64,000 bases of DNA from Pseudomonas sp. Irchel 3E13 (GTDB lineage: Bacteria > Pseudomonadota > Gammaproteobacteria > Pseudomonadales > Pseudomonadaceae), in the NCBI RefSeq assembly GCF_900187455.1, contig NZ_FYDX01000010.1, positions 62,001-126,000 on the forward strand, given 5' to 3'. Positions 40,030 to 48,856 of this stretch are shown here, one piece after another. Position 1 is the stretch's first letter. Every line of letters begins with the position of its first letter. Position numbers and translations under genes: made by a program. The notes below the pieces were generated by a model. The model worked only from the letters and a program-made list of their open reading frames with translations, ran no database searches and was not told where the DNA came from.

Positions 40030-42345
40030 GTGATCACCTTTGCATCCCTCCCCAAACTTTGCCTGGCCACACTGCTCGTCGGCCTCGGTCTTTCGGCCCA
40101 GGCCCGGGATGTCCCGGACGACATCCACGCGGAAATCCGTCGCACCACCTTCGGTGTGCCGCACATTCTCGCCAGCGACGACCGCAGCCTGGGCTACGGC
40201 ATCGGCTACGCCTACGGGCAGGACAACCTCTGCCTGCTGGCCAATGAAGTGCTGACGGTCAATGGCCAGCGCTCGCGCTACTTCGGGCCGCAACAGCGCA
40301 CCCTCGAACAGCGGGAAAACCTCACCAGCGACCTGTTTTTCACCTGGCTCAACACGCCGACCTCCGTGTCGGCGTTCTGGCAGGCGCAGCCGGCGCCGAT
40401 CCAGGCGTTGCTGGAGGGTTACGCCAAGGGCTTCAACCGCGCGCTCGCCGAGCGCACCGCCCAGGGCCTGCCGGAGGAATGCCGGCAGGCGCAATGGTTG
40501 CGGCCGATCACGGCCTTCGATCTGGTCAAGCTGACCCGGCGCTTGCTGGTGGAAGGTGGGGTCGGCCAGTTCGCGGAAGCGGTGGTGGGGGCGAAGCCGC
40601 CGACGGTTGCGGCGCAGCGTGGCACCCACGAATTCCACCTGGCCATGGAACGTCAGCAGCGCTTTGCCCTTGAGCGCGGCAGCAACGCCGTGGCCGTTGG
40701 CCGTGAGCGTTCGGCCACGGGGCGCGGCATGCTGCTGGCCAACCCGCATTTCCCTTGGGGCGGCGGCATGCGTTTCTACCAGATGCACCTGACCGTGCCC
40801 GGCCAGCTCGATGTGATGGGCGCCGCGCTGCCGGGGCTGCCGGTCATCAATATCGGTTTCAACCAGCACCTGGCCTGGACCCACACCGTCGATGCCTCGC
40901 GCCACTTCACCCTGCACCGCCTGCAACTGGACCCGAAAGACCCGACTCGTTACCTGCTGGATGGGCAATCGTTGCCGCTGGACCGGCAGCAACTGAGCGT
41001 CACCGTCAAAGGCGCGGATGGCCAGTTGAGCACGGTGACCCGCGAATTGTTCAGCAGCCGTTTCGGCCCCGTGGTCCAGTGGCCCGGCCGCCTGGACTGG
41101 ACCTCGCAGGTTGCCTTCAGCCTGCGGGATGCCAACCTCGATAACACCCGCGTGCTGCAGCAATGGCACGCGATCAACCAGGCGGACAGCCTGGCCGCGT
41201 TGCAGGACTCGGTGCAGCGTTTGCAGGGTATTCCGTGGGTCAACACGCTGGCCACCGATGCGGCCGGGCAGACCCTGTACATGAATTTCTCGGTTGTGCC
41301 CTACGTCGATACCGAATTGCTGGGCCGCTGCAGCGATCCGGCGGCCGGGCTGGAAATGATCGTCCTCGATGGTTCGCGCAGCGCGTGCAACTGGAAGGTC
41401 GATGCGCGCGCGGCGCAGCCGGGGATTTTCCCGGCGCAGATGCAACCGCACCTGAGCCGCGCGGACTTCGTCCAGCACTCCAACGACACCGCCTGGCTGG
41501 CCAACCCGGCTGAGCCGCTGACCGGCTTCTCGCCGCTGATCAGCCGCGACAGCCTGCCGCTCGGGCCGCGCAGCCGTTTCGCCCTGACCCGTCTGGAGCA
41601 GCCCGGCAAGCTCGACGCGCAAGACCTCAAGCAGATGGTCATGGACGACCAGGTCTATCTGGCCGACGTGCTGTTGCCTGATTTGCTGAAGTGGTGTGCC
41701 GGCGAGCGCGATGACGCTTCGTTGAAAGCCGTCTGCGACAGCCTGGCGGGTTGGGACCGGCGCGCCAATCTGGAGAGCGGGCTGGGCCTGGTGCATTTCC
41801 AGTCGATCATGCAGGCATTGCAGAAACAGGGCGGGTTCTGGCGCGTGCCGTTCAACCCGGCCGATCCTTGGTACACCCCGCGTGGCCTGGCTTACGAGCG
41901 TGCCGATGTCGCGGCGAAACTGCGAGACGCACTACGCGCCTCGGCGCAGCAAGTGGCCCAGGCCGGGCTCGCTGACGAACGTCAATGGGGGCAGATTCAG
42001 CAGGCCGCCGACGGCACACCGATCCATGGCGGCCCGGCCAACCTCGGCGTGTACAACGCGATCCAGAGTGTCGAAGTGGCGCCGGGCAAACGCCTGGTGG
42101 TCAGCGGCACCAGCTACCTGCAACTGGTGACTTTCGACGACAAGGGCCCGAAAGCCCAGGGCTTGCTGGTGTTCTCCCAGTCCAGCGAGGCCGCTTCGCC
42201 CCATGGCAGTGACCAGACCCGCGCGTTTTCGGCCAAGCAGTGGTACCCGACGCCGTTCACCGAAGCGCAGATCAAGGCCGATCCGCAGTACCGCTCCCTG
42301 GTGATCCGCGCTACGGACAGCGCCGACATGGCGGCCCAGCGCTAA
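40030..42345 (+). CDS. pvdQ: Penicillin-acylase-type N-acyl-homoserine-lactone acylase PvdQ
   Basis: 771 residues from a GTG at 40030 (GGAG 5 bases upstream); an in-frame ATG at 39997 lacks spacing for a ribosome site. A signal peptide (to about SAQA) is followed by an alpha chain, and the beta chain starts at the catalytic Ser of LERGSNAVAVGRERSATG, the Ntn autocleavage site. NPHFPWGGGMRFYQMHLTVPG and WTHTVDASRHFTLHRL match PvdQ. It removes the fatty acid of pyoverdine precursors and hydrolyses long acyl-homoserine lactones. No other pvd gene is adjacent. Confidence 0.9.
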   Translation: MITFASLPKLCLATLLVGLGLSAQARDVPDDIHAEIRRTTFGVPHILASDDRSLGYGIGYAYGQDNLCLLANEVLTVNGQRSRYFGPQQRTLEQRENLTSDLFFTWLNTPTSVSAFWQAQPAPIQALLEGYAKGFNRALAERTAQGLPEECRQAQWLRPITAFDLVKLTRRLLVEGGVGQFAEAVVGAKPPTVAAQRGTHEFHLAMERQQRFALERGSNAVAVGRERSATGRGMLLANPHFPWGGGMRFYQMHLTVPGQLDVMGAALPGLPVINIGFNQHLAWTHTVDASRHFTLHRLQLDPKDPTRYLLDGQSLPLDRQQLSVTVKGADGQLSTVTRELFSSRFGPVVQWPGRLDWTSQVAFSLRDANLDNTRVLQQWHAINQADSLAALQDSVQRLQGIPWVNTLATDAAGQTLYMNFSVVPYVDTELLGRCSDPAAGLEMIVLDGSRSACNWKVDARAAQPGIFPAQMQPHLSRADFVQHSNDTAWLANPAEPLTGFSPLISRDSLPLGPRSRFALTRLEQPGKLDAQDLKQMVMDDQVYLADVLLPDLLKWCAGERDDASLKAVCDSLAGWDRRANLESGLGLVHFQSIMQALQKQGGFWRVPFNPADPWYTPRGLAYERADVAAKLRDALRASAQQVAQAGLADERQWGQIQQAADGTPIHGGPANLGVYNAIQSVEVAPGKRLVVSGTSYLQLVTFDDKGPKAQGLLVFSQSSEAASPHGSDQTRAFSAKQWYPTPFTEAQIKADPQYRSLVIRATDSADMAAQR

Positions 42346-42358
42346 CCGCAAAGCGCGG

Positions 42359-43678
42359 TCAGTTGCTGACGTCGCGCATCAGCAGGGCGTAGGCCAGGTC
42401 TGCCTGCTCCGGCACGGGCAGGTAGACCGTGTGGCCGTCACCGGGCGCGACCTCGATCGGCTTGCCCTGGCGGTCACGCAGGTCGGCCAGGTCGAAGTGG
42501 AAGTTGCCGCCCGGCGTCATCAACTCCAGGTGATCGCCAAGGGCGAAGCGGTTCTTCACCTGGACCTCCGCCAGACCGTTGACCCGCTCGCCGGTCAGTT
42601 CGCCGACGAACTGCTGGCGGTCCGACACCGAGTTGCCGCGCTGGTAATTCTGGTACTCGTCATGCACGTGGCGGCGCAGGAAACCTTCGGTGTAGCCGCG
42701 CTGGGCCAGTGATTCCAGATCCAGCATCAGCGAGCGGTCGAATTCGCGGCCGGCCACCGCGTCGTCGATGGCCTGGCGATACACCTGGGTGGTGCGGGCG
42801 CAGTAGAAGTGCGACTTGGTCCGGCCCTCGATCTTCAGCGAATGCACGCCCATACGGGTCAGACGCTCGACGTGCTGCACCGCGCGCAAGTCCTTGGCGT
42901 TCATGATGTAGGTGCCGTGTTCGTCTTCGAACGCCGGCATGTCTTCGTCCGGGCGGTTGCTCTCCTGCAGGACGAACACCTGCTCGGTGGGCGCGCCGAT
43001 GCCCAGGGTCGGATCGACTTCGCGGACGATGTCCCCGGTTTCGTTCTCGGTGGCCTGCGTGGCGGTGTATTTCCAGCGGCAGGCGTTGGTGCAACTGCCC
43101 TGGTTGGCGTCGCGGCGGTTCATGTAGCCCGACAGCAGGCAACGGCCGGAGTAGGCCATGCACAGAGCGCCGTGGACGAACACTTCCAGCTCCATTTCCG
43201 GCACGTGCTGACGGATTTCCCCGATCTCTTCCAGAGACAGTTCCCGCGACAGGATCACCCGGGTCAGACCCATGCTTTTCCAGAACCTCACGCTGGCCCA
43301 GTTCACCGTGTTGGCTTGCACCGAGAGGTGAATCGGCATCTGCGGGAAGTGCTCGCGGACCAGCATGATCAGCCCGGGATCGGACATGATCAGCGCGTCC
43401 GGGGCCATGGCGATCACCGGCTCCAGGTCCTTGAGGAAGGTCTTCAGCTTGGCGTTGTGCGGGGCGATGTTGACCACCACGTAGAACTGCTTGCCCTGGG
43501 CCTGGGCTTCCTTGATGCCGAGGGCGAGGTTCGCATGGTCGAACTCGTTGTTGCGCACCCGCAGGCTGTAGCGCGGCTGGCCGGCATAGACCGCATCGGC
43601 ACCATAGGCAAAGGCGTAGCGCATGTTCTTCAGGGTGCCGGCGGGGGCGAGCAGTTCGGGTTTGGTCAGGTTGGTCAT
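42359..43678 (-). CDS. trhP: tRNA 5-hydroxyuridine modification protein TrhP (YegQ)
   Basis: 439-residue peptidase U32-family protein. The signature ELEVFVHGALCMAYSGRCLLSGY near 160-182 and the cysteine motif SCTNACRWKY near 192-200 are complete and hold the iron-sulfur cluster. TrhP uses prephenate to hydroxylate U34 of tRNAs, redundantly with TrhO. Ordinary length. It converges on pvdQ and is divergent from the AI-2E-type permease gene. Confidence 0.92.
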   Translation of the reverse strand: MTNLTKPELLAPAGTLKNMRYAFAYGADAVYAGQPRYSLRVRNNEFDHANLALGIKEAQAQGKQFYVVVNIAPHNAKLKTFLKDLEPVIAMAPDALIMSDPGLIMLVREHFPQMPIHLSVQANTVNWASVRFWKSMGLTRVILSRELSLEEIGEIRQHVPEMELEVFVHGALCMAYSGRCLLSGYMNRRDANQGSCTNACRWKYTATQATENETGDIVREVDPTLGIGAPTEQVFVLQESNRPDEDMPAFEDEHGTYIMNAKDLRAVQHVERLTRMGVHSLKIEGRTKSHFYCARTTQVYRQAIDDAVAGREFDRSLMLDLESLAQRGYTEGFLRRHVHDEYQNYQRGNSVSDRQQFVGELTGERVNGLAEVQVKNRFALGDHLELMTPGGNFHFDLADLRDRQGKPIEVAPGDGHTVYLPVPEQADLAYALLMRDVSN

Positions 43679-43800
43679 GATCAGGTCGGGGCAAAAGGCG
43701 CGGATGCTACCCCAACGCCTCTTCGGATTTATTGATCTGGAGCAACGGCACTTTCTCCTTGGCGCCGCGCACTAATGCTCAGAGTGCTAAAGGAGTGGAC

Positions 43801-44865
43801 ATGAACGAAACGGCCGTACAACGAAAAACCCTTATCGGGTTACTGGTGCTGGTGACCCTGGCCTTTATCTGGATTCTCCTGCCGTATTACGGCGCGGTGT
43901 TTTGGGCGGTGATCCTCGGCATTCTCTTCGCGCCGATGCAGCGCCGGCTGCTGCTGCGCTTCAATCAGCGGCGCAATGTGGCGGCGGCGCTGACCTTGTT
44001 GACCTGCCTGCTGATCGCGGTGTTGCCGATGATCATCGTCAGTGGCCTGCTGGTGCAGGAAGGCTCGTCGCTGTACAAGCGCATCGAAAGCGGTGAGCTG
44101 GATATCGCCGCGAATGTCGAGCGGTTCAAGGACATGCTGCCGCATGTCGCCCAGCGCACGCTGGAACGCATGGGCATGGGCGACCTGGAAGGGCTGCGGG
44201 ACAAGACCGCCAAGGGCGCGCTGCAGGGCAGTCAGTTCTTCGCCAGCCAGGCTTACAGTTTTGGTCAGAGCACTTTCGAACTGATGGTGAGCCTCGGAGT
44301 GATGCTCTACCTGCTGTTTTTCTTCCTGCGTGATGGTGCCGAGCTGGTGCGCAAGATTCGCCAGGCCATCCCGTTGGCCGAGCAGCAGAAGCGCCGTCTG
44401 CAACTGAAGTTCAACCGGGTGGTGCGGGCGACGGTCAAGGGCAACCTGCTGGTGGCCATAGCCCAAGGAGCGCTGGGTGGCCTGATTTTCTGGGTGCTGG
44501 ATGTGCCGAGTCCGTTGCTCTGGGCGGTGCTGATGGCGTTTCTGTCGCTGTTGCCGGCAGTGGGGGCGGGGATCGTCTGGGCGCCGGTGGCGGTGTATTT
44601 CCTGCTCAGCGGCGCGGTCTGGCAAGGGGTGGTGCTGACGGTGTTTGGCGTCGGGGTGATCGGGTTGGTGGACAATCTGCTGCGCCCGTTGCTGGTGGGC
44701 AAGGACACGCGGATGCCTGACTATCTGGTGCTGGTATCGACGCTCGGCGGCCTGGCGGTGTTTGGTCTCAACGGGTTTGTGATCGGGCCGTTGATTGCGG
44801 CGCTGTTTGTGTCCAGTTGGGGTATTTACAGCGAGACCCGGCCTCAGGTGCAGTTGCCGCCTTGA
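43801..44865 (+). CDS. AI-2E transporter family membrane protein
   Basis: 354 residues from the ATG at 43801, with AAGGAG just before; the frame extends further upstream but without a site. It has about eight membrane helices and the family pattern VAIAQGALGGLIFWVLDVPSPLLWAVLMAFLSLLPAVGAGIVW near 220-260 and GLVDNLLRPLLVG near 290. Family members include permeases and Na+/H+ antiporters; the substrate is unknown despite the name. Confidence 0.88.
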   Translation: MNETAVQRKTLIGLLVLVTLAFIWILLPYYGAVFWAVILGILFAPMQRRLLLRFNQRRNVAAALTLLTCLLIAVLPMIIVSGLLVQEGSSLYKRIESGELDIAANVERFKDMLPHVAQRTLERMGMGDLEGLRDKTAKGALQGSQFFASQAYSFGQSTFELMVSLGVMLYLLFFFLRDGAELVRKIRQAIPLAEQQKRRLQLKFNRVVRATVKGNLLVAIAQGALGGLIFWVLDVPSPLLWAVLMAFLSLLPAVGAGIVWAPVAVYFLLSGAVWQGVVLTVFGVGVIGLVDNLLRPLLVGKDTRMPDYLVLVSTLGGLAVFGLNGFVIGPLIAALFVSSWGIYSETRPQVQLPP

Positions 44866-44883
44866 GGCCGTGAGCCGGATTTT

Positions 44884-46965
44884 TCAGCGGAAACTGTAGG
44901 AGATACCCGCGTAGACGCCGAATCCTTCGCCCGGCACCGAGCGCGCCACATCGGCGCCTCTGTCGTTGTAGCCCGGAACAACGATGGCCGCGTAACGCTT
45001 GTTGGTCAGGTTGCGCAGGTCCAGCCAGGTCTGCCAGTCCTGTTTCGGCGCGTTGTAACCGACGGTGGCGCCGAGCAGGGCGTAGGCGTCGGCGTTGTAG
45101 CTGTTGGCGTAGTCGACCTGGACCTTCGATGCCATCTGGGTATTCAGCCCGGCATAGAACCCGCTCGGCAGGTCGAAGCGCAGCTCGGCCTGGTAGTAAT
45201 GCATCGGGATACCGGGCAGACGGTTGTCGCCGAAGACCTTGTCGTCGCGGTAGTGGAAGTCGCTGAAGGTGTAGGCCTGGCGCAGCGAGAGTTTGCCGAC
45301 CGCGGCGCGTTCCCAGAGCGGGCTGTCGAGGGAGGCCTCGACGCCTTGGTGGGTGGTCGGGCTGGCGTTGAATTCGCCGACGATTGCCGCGGTTGTCTGG
45401 GTTGCCGCCTGGGTTTCCACGGCCAGCAATTCGTGACGCACCTTGGCGTAGTACCACGCCAGGTCCCAGCGCCCGAGATCCGAGTCGCCACGGGCACCCA
45501 GTTCCAGCGTGGTAGCGGTCTGGTTCTGCATCTCGATCGGCTGGGTCTGGGTCGGGGCGCTCCAGATCAGCGACCACGGGTGCGGCGGTTCTACCGAGCG
45601 GCTGAGGTTGCCGTAGACCTGCAGCGCCGGGCTCAGGTTGTAGCGCAGGCCGAGACGCGGCGCGTAGTCCCAGTCATGTTGGCTGACCTTGCCGCCGGAA
45701 ACCGGGAAGGTAACGTCGCTCTCGCGGCGGGTGTAGATCGCCGCCAGACCGCTGGTCAGCCACAGGTCGGGGATCAGCTCCAGTTCGTTGCCCACATGCA
45801 GGACGGTGTCCGAACCCTGGTAGGTGAAATCGCGGGTTTTCGCACCGAATACGCCGTTCACTCGCGAGTATTGCGACGCGCCGCTATTGGGCAGGTGCTT
45901 GGTGGTGCGCCAGCCAATCGTGGTTTTGCTCTCATGTCCGAACAGGGTATGGCGGCGCTGATAATTCAGGGTGCCGCTGACGTCGGTGTAGGCGACCTTC
46001 AGACGCATCGGACCTTCACGCAGATCCATCGGATAGTCGTGATAGACAAGGCCTGCTTCCAGTTGCGAATCGTCATCGAGATAGAAGGTGGTCTTGTTGC
46101 CCAGCCAGGTACTGCCCGGCTGCGGACGGCTGTCGTCGCGGGTCAGGTACGCCGGGTTGGCGGCACGGGGGTGGTGCTTGATCTGGTCCTGGGTCACGCG
46201 TCCGGCCAGCTCGTTATCGGTTTCCCGGTAGCGCAGGTAAAAGCGCGTTTCCAAATTGGGGTTGAAGCGATAACCGACGTTCGCGGCGATGCCTTTGCTG
46301 CTGCCGCTGCTGTGGTCCTGATAGCCGTCGTACTCCGAGTCGGTGAGGGCGACGTAGTAATCGAGGTCGCCCAGCACCTGGCCGGAACTGATCTGGCGCT
46401 TCATGTAGCCGCGGCTGCCAGCTTCGTAACGCAGTTGCAGTGGCGCGGCATCATGGCCGGTGTGGGTCACGTAGTTGATCGCGCCACCCAGGGCCAGGGC
46501 GCCATGGTCGAAACCGTTGGCCCCGCGCAACACTTCGGCGCGGCTCAGCCAGAGCGGTTCGAACAACTCGTAGGGCGTGCCGCCCGGGCCGGTCAGTGGC
46601 AGGCCGTCGAACATCACGTAAGTGCCGGAGCCGTGGGCGCCCGGTGCGCGGTTGATCCCTGAGCCGCGGATCGACAGCTTGATGCCGTCGTTGCCGGCGG
46701 ACTGGGCGAACACCCCGGGCTGGTAGGCCAGCACATCCTGGTTGCTGGCGACCCGGCCTTGTTCGACCCGGCTCATGTCCACCAGGTTGGTCCCGCCCGG
46801 CACTTCCCGCAGGCGCTCTTGCGCGGCGTGCAACTCGTCCTGTTGTTTTTCCTGGATCACCACCTGGCCCAGTTCGACGGTATCAGCGGCCTGGACGGCG
46901 GTGCCGCCAGCGAGGCTCAGGCCAAGCAGGTACAGGGAGGAATGCAGGGACAAGGGGGAAGGCAT
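44884..46965 (-). CDS. TonB-dependent outer-membrane receptor
   Basis: 693 residues with a signal peptide (to about 26), a TonB-box region (VELGQVVIQEKQ), a plug domain (LAYQPGVFAQSAGNDGIKLSIRGSG, NYVTHTG) and a 22-strand barrel ending GISYSFR. Ferric siderophores, or possibly copper given related receptors, are candidate substrates. No Fur box is recognised upstream, and no transport or regulatory gene is adjacent, so the ligand is open. Confidence 0.9.
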   Translation of the reverse strand: MPSPLSLHSSLYLLGLSLAGGTAVQAADTVELGQVVIQEKQQDELHAAQERLREVPGGTNLVDMSRVEQGRVASNQDVLAYQPGVFAQSAGNDGIKLSIRGSGINRAPGAHGSGTYVMFDGLPLTGPGGTPYELFEPLWLSRAEVLRGANGFDHGALALGGAINYVTHTGHDAAPLQLRYEAGSRGYMKRQISSGQVLGDLDYYVALTDSEYDGYQDHSSGSSKGIAANVGYRFNPNLETRFYLRYRETDNELAGRVTQDQIKHHPRAANPAYLTRDDSRPQPGSTWLGNKTTFYLDDDSQLEAGLVYHDYPMDLREGPMRLKVAYTDVSGTLNYQRRHTLFGHESKTTIGWRTTKHLPNSGASQYSRVNGVFGAKTRDFTYQGSDTVLHVGNELELIPDLWLTSGLAAIYTRRESDVTFPVSGGKVSQHDWDYAPRLGLRYNLSPALQVYGNLSRSVEPPHPWSLIWSAPTQTQPIEMQNQTATTLELGARGDSDLGRWDLAWYYAKVRHELLAVETQAATQTTAAIVGEFNASPTTHQGVEASLDSPLWERAAVGKLSLRQAYTFSDFHYRDDKVFGDNRLPGIPMHYYQAELRFDLPSGFYAGLNTQMASKVQVDYANSYNADAYALLGATVGYNAPKQDWQTWLDLRNLTNKRYAAIVVPGYNDRGADVARSVPGEGFGVYAGISYSFR

Positions 46966-47190
46966 CTTACAGCTCCAACGGATTTGGTCTGGCAGGCAAT
47001 GTGAGATCAGACGAACGAAAGCCCTGTGAAATCACCACAATCTTCCGCTTTCGAGGCAGGACTTTCCCTCGCTGATATGTAGTCGCGTTGGCTACAGGTT
47101 GTGCGACTGGTCCGACACGGCGTCACCTTCGTATCGTTCGGGCATCGTCAATCGGCCCGCGAGATCAGGGCCACGTGCACGGAGAGAGAC

Positions 47191-47448
47191 ATGCCATCCG
47201 ACCCTGTAACCCCGGCCCTGGCGGCCGCCGATCCACCGTCGTTGACCAAGCGAGAAGGGGAAGTGCTGTTCTGGTGTTCCTACGGAAAAACCTCGTGGGA
47301 AATTTCCAAAATTCTTGAATGCAAGGAATCGACCGTGAACTTTCATGTCGGCAACGTGCTGCGCAAGCTGTCCGTGCATTCGAGGGTGGCGGCAGTGATC
47401 AAGGCGCTGCGCTACGGCATCCTCAATCATCAGTCGGACCTTTCGTGA
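47191..47448 (+). CDS. LuxR-type HTH protein without sensor domain
   Basis: 85 residues from the ATG at 47191, preceded by GGAGAGAGAC. The protein is almost only the LuxR C-terminal helix-turn-helix: LTKREGEVLFWCSYGKTSWEI and STVNFHVGNVLRKLSVHSRV. The autoinducer-binding part is absent, and no sign of a disrupted one is seen upstream. It precedes phage-type genes and may activate them. It could be the end of a worn solo LuxR. Confidence 0.85.
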   Translation: MPSDPVTPALAAADPPSLTKREGEVLFWCSYGKTSWEISKILECKESTVNFHVGNVLRKLSVHSRVAAVIKALRYGILNHQSDLS

Positions 47449-47462
47449 GCCAGGGAGTGGAA

Positions 47463-47852
47463 ATGCAATCCAATGATTCCTGTCTCGCGGCCCACGCGGA
47501 CAATCATCGTTATCTGGTGGCCAGCGATCCGTTCTGGCCAACCATCGATCTGCGCTTGATCCGCGAGCAGTTGCAACTGCCCGCAGAGATCGGCCACGCC
47601 CGCCTCGAAGTGGCGGCGCGGGTGGCTGCGTCGAGCGTGGTGAAGGAGTTTCTGTCGTGGCGCCAGGCCCTGCGCGGACGCGGCTACAGGACGCTGCTCG
47701 ACCTACCGGGTGATGGCAAGCGGCCCACCCTGGCGCAGCTTTACTGGCGTGCGGTGGCGGAAGCGACCCGGTTCGAGCTGGGCAAGCAGGTTACGGTCGT
47801 CGAATGCCCGCGTCGCCGCCTCAAGGCTGCAAAAGGGGCGCGCGATGAGTGA
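47463..47852 (+). CDS. P2-like head completion/stabilisation protein (gpL-like)
   Basis: 129 residues from the ATG at 47463, with GGGAG before it. The pattern FWPTIDLRLIREQLQLPAEIGHARLEVAARVAASSV, WRQALRGRGYRTLLDL and LAQLYWRAVAEATRFEL matches phage P2 gpL (phage head completion family), where FWPDID and LLQLYRRAV are typical; P2 gpL is about 150-170 residues, so the C-terminal end is shortened. Its neighbour capsid genes (Q, P, O, N, M) are missing. The holin start overlaps its end by 8 bases. Confidence 0.75.
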   Translation: MQSNDSCLAAHADNHRYLVASDPFWPTIDLRLIREQLQLPAEIGHARLEVAARVAASSVVKEFLSWRQALRGRGYRTLLDLPGDGKRPTLAQLYWRAVAEATRFELGKQVTVVECPRRRLKAAKGARDE

Positions 47853-48198
47853 TCCGACCTCGGCCAATCTTTCCAGTCTTTTCGTTGGGCTCGGGCTGGC
47901 CTCGGCCCTGCCGACGGTGGACGGTGACGTGGTGTTTGGCGCGCTGCTTGGCGCCTGGCTGGTTGCCAGCACCCGTGGCCTTCTGAAGGCCTGGCAGCGT
48001 ATGGGGTCTTTGTTTCTGTCGGCGGGGGTTGGCTATCTCTTCACCCCGCTGATGCGTTCGATCGCCCCGTTTCTCTCTGGCGGTGAGGCCGCGTTCATCG
48101 GTGCGGTGGTGGTGATTCCGATTGTCATCAAAGTGATGATCTGGATCGACGGCGCGGACCTCCGCGAGATTATCCAGCGCTTGCGGGGTGGGAGTTGA
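47845..48198 (+). CDS. Putative phage holin
   Basis: 117 residues from the ATG at 47845, which lies inside the end of the gpL-like gene. It has three hydrophobic segments (LASALPTVDGDVVFGALLGAWLVA, LFLSAGVGYLFTPLM and AAFIGAVVVIPIVIKVMIWI), no signal, and a short charged tail; these are features of P2-type holins. A lysin, the normal partner, is not present. It converges on the repressor with 9 bases between stops. Confidence 0.7.
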   Translation: MSDPTSANLSSLFVGLGLASALPTVDGDVVFGALLGAWLVASTRGLLKAWQRMGSLFLSAGVGYLFTPLMRSIAPFLSGGEAAFIGAVVVIPIVIKVMIWIDGADLREIIQRLRGGS

Positions 48199-48207
48199 GC
48201 GCGGTGG

Positions 48208-48618
48208 CTAGCTGTTGCGTTGCGGTAGCAGGCCGGCGATCTCCTCGACCTGCCGTTCCAGCTCGCGCAGGCGCTGCTTCTCTTGAATGGCCAGGGTGAT
48301 GGCGTGCAGGTCGCTCGGTTCGAGCAGGCGCAACTGGGCGATCAGCTGGGTCTCCCACTCCGGGTCGATCGAGGTGTTTATCGCGTATTGGGCAGCGGTA
48401 CGAAATTTCGGACCTTCGCCGACCAACAGCCAATCGAGGCAAACGCCATGTTTTTCGGCAAGGTCTACGCATATCGCGTAAGGGATGCTGTCGCGGCCTT
48501 TCCAGCTGCTGACGGTTTGCGGGCTTACGCCAAGTGCGGATGACAGGCCTGAATCGGTGGTTGACTGGGTCACGAGCTTCATTCTGGCAAGAACCGCAGC
48601 AAATCCATTAATACTCAT
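48208..48618 (-). CDS. Phage CI-type repressor
   Basis: 136 residues from the ATG at 48618. The N-terminus INGFAAVLARMKLVTQSTTDSGLSSALGVSPQTVSSWKGRDSIPYAICVDLAEKHGVCLDWLLVGEGP is the Phage_CI_repr helix-turn-helix. The C-terminal part is a coiled coil (LRELERQVEEIAG) instead of a peptidase, so it cannot self-cleave like lambda CI. It is divergent from the Ogr-like gene; inverted TACTCGTT half-sites in between may be its operators. Confidence 0.85.
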   Translation of the reverse strand: MSINGFAAVLARMKLVTQSTTDSGLSSALGVSPQTVSSWKGRDSIPYAICVDLAEKHGVCLDWLLVGEGPKFRTAAQYAINTSIDPEWETQLIAQLRLLEPSDLHAITLAIQEKQRLRELERQVEEIAGLLPQRNS

Positions 48619-48710
48619 AACGAGTAATCCTGTGGGGTGCTGATATAATGTTCGGCAAAAAAATATGCAAATCGCATTCTCTCTCTTTGCAACATCGAGC
48701 ACTACTCGTT
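48619..48710. promoter_or_regulatory. Putative repressor operators between CI-like and Ogr-like genes
   Basis: AACGAGTA (48619-48626) directly upstream of the repressor start and its inverse TACTCGTT (48703-48710) flank an AT-rich stretch in the divergent control region. Same 8-base half-site in inverted orientation, a common design for phage operators; unproven. Confidence 0.4.
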
Positions 48711-48799
48711 TGGGGAAATTAAATGTCGGAAGTTTCCATCATGAGAATAGGAAATTTCTCTGCTTGGGCGTTTTGAGCTTACAGGAGATTGGAATAGGA

Positions 48800-48856
48800 A
48801 TGAATTACCGTCAGAACAGCGGAGTGTGCTGCCTCACATCGAGGGGGCTGCTGTGA
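48800..48856 (+). CDS. 18-residue leader ORF coupled to the Ogr-like gene
   Basis: ATG at 48800 follows AGGAGATTGGAATAGGA, one of the best ribosome sites in the area. It encodes MNYRQNSGVCCLTSRGLL and its TGA (48854-48856) overlaps the GTG start of the Ogr-like gene (GTGA at 48853). It may serve translational coupling rather than make a functional peptide. Confidence 0.4.
   Translation: MNYRQNSGVCCLTSRGLL

Noticed and set aside
44884..47190. Fur box upstream of the TonB-dependent receptor
   Set aside because: No acceptable match to the 19-bp GATAATGATAATCATTATC consensus between the receptor and the LuxR-type gene.
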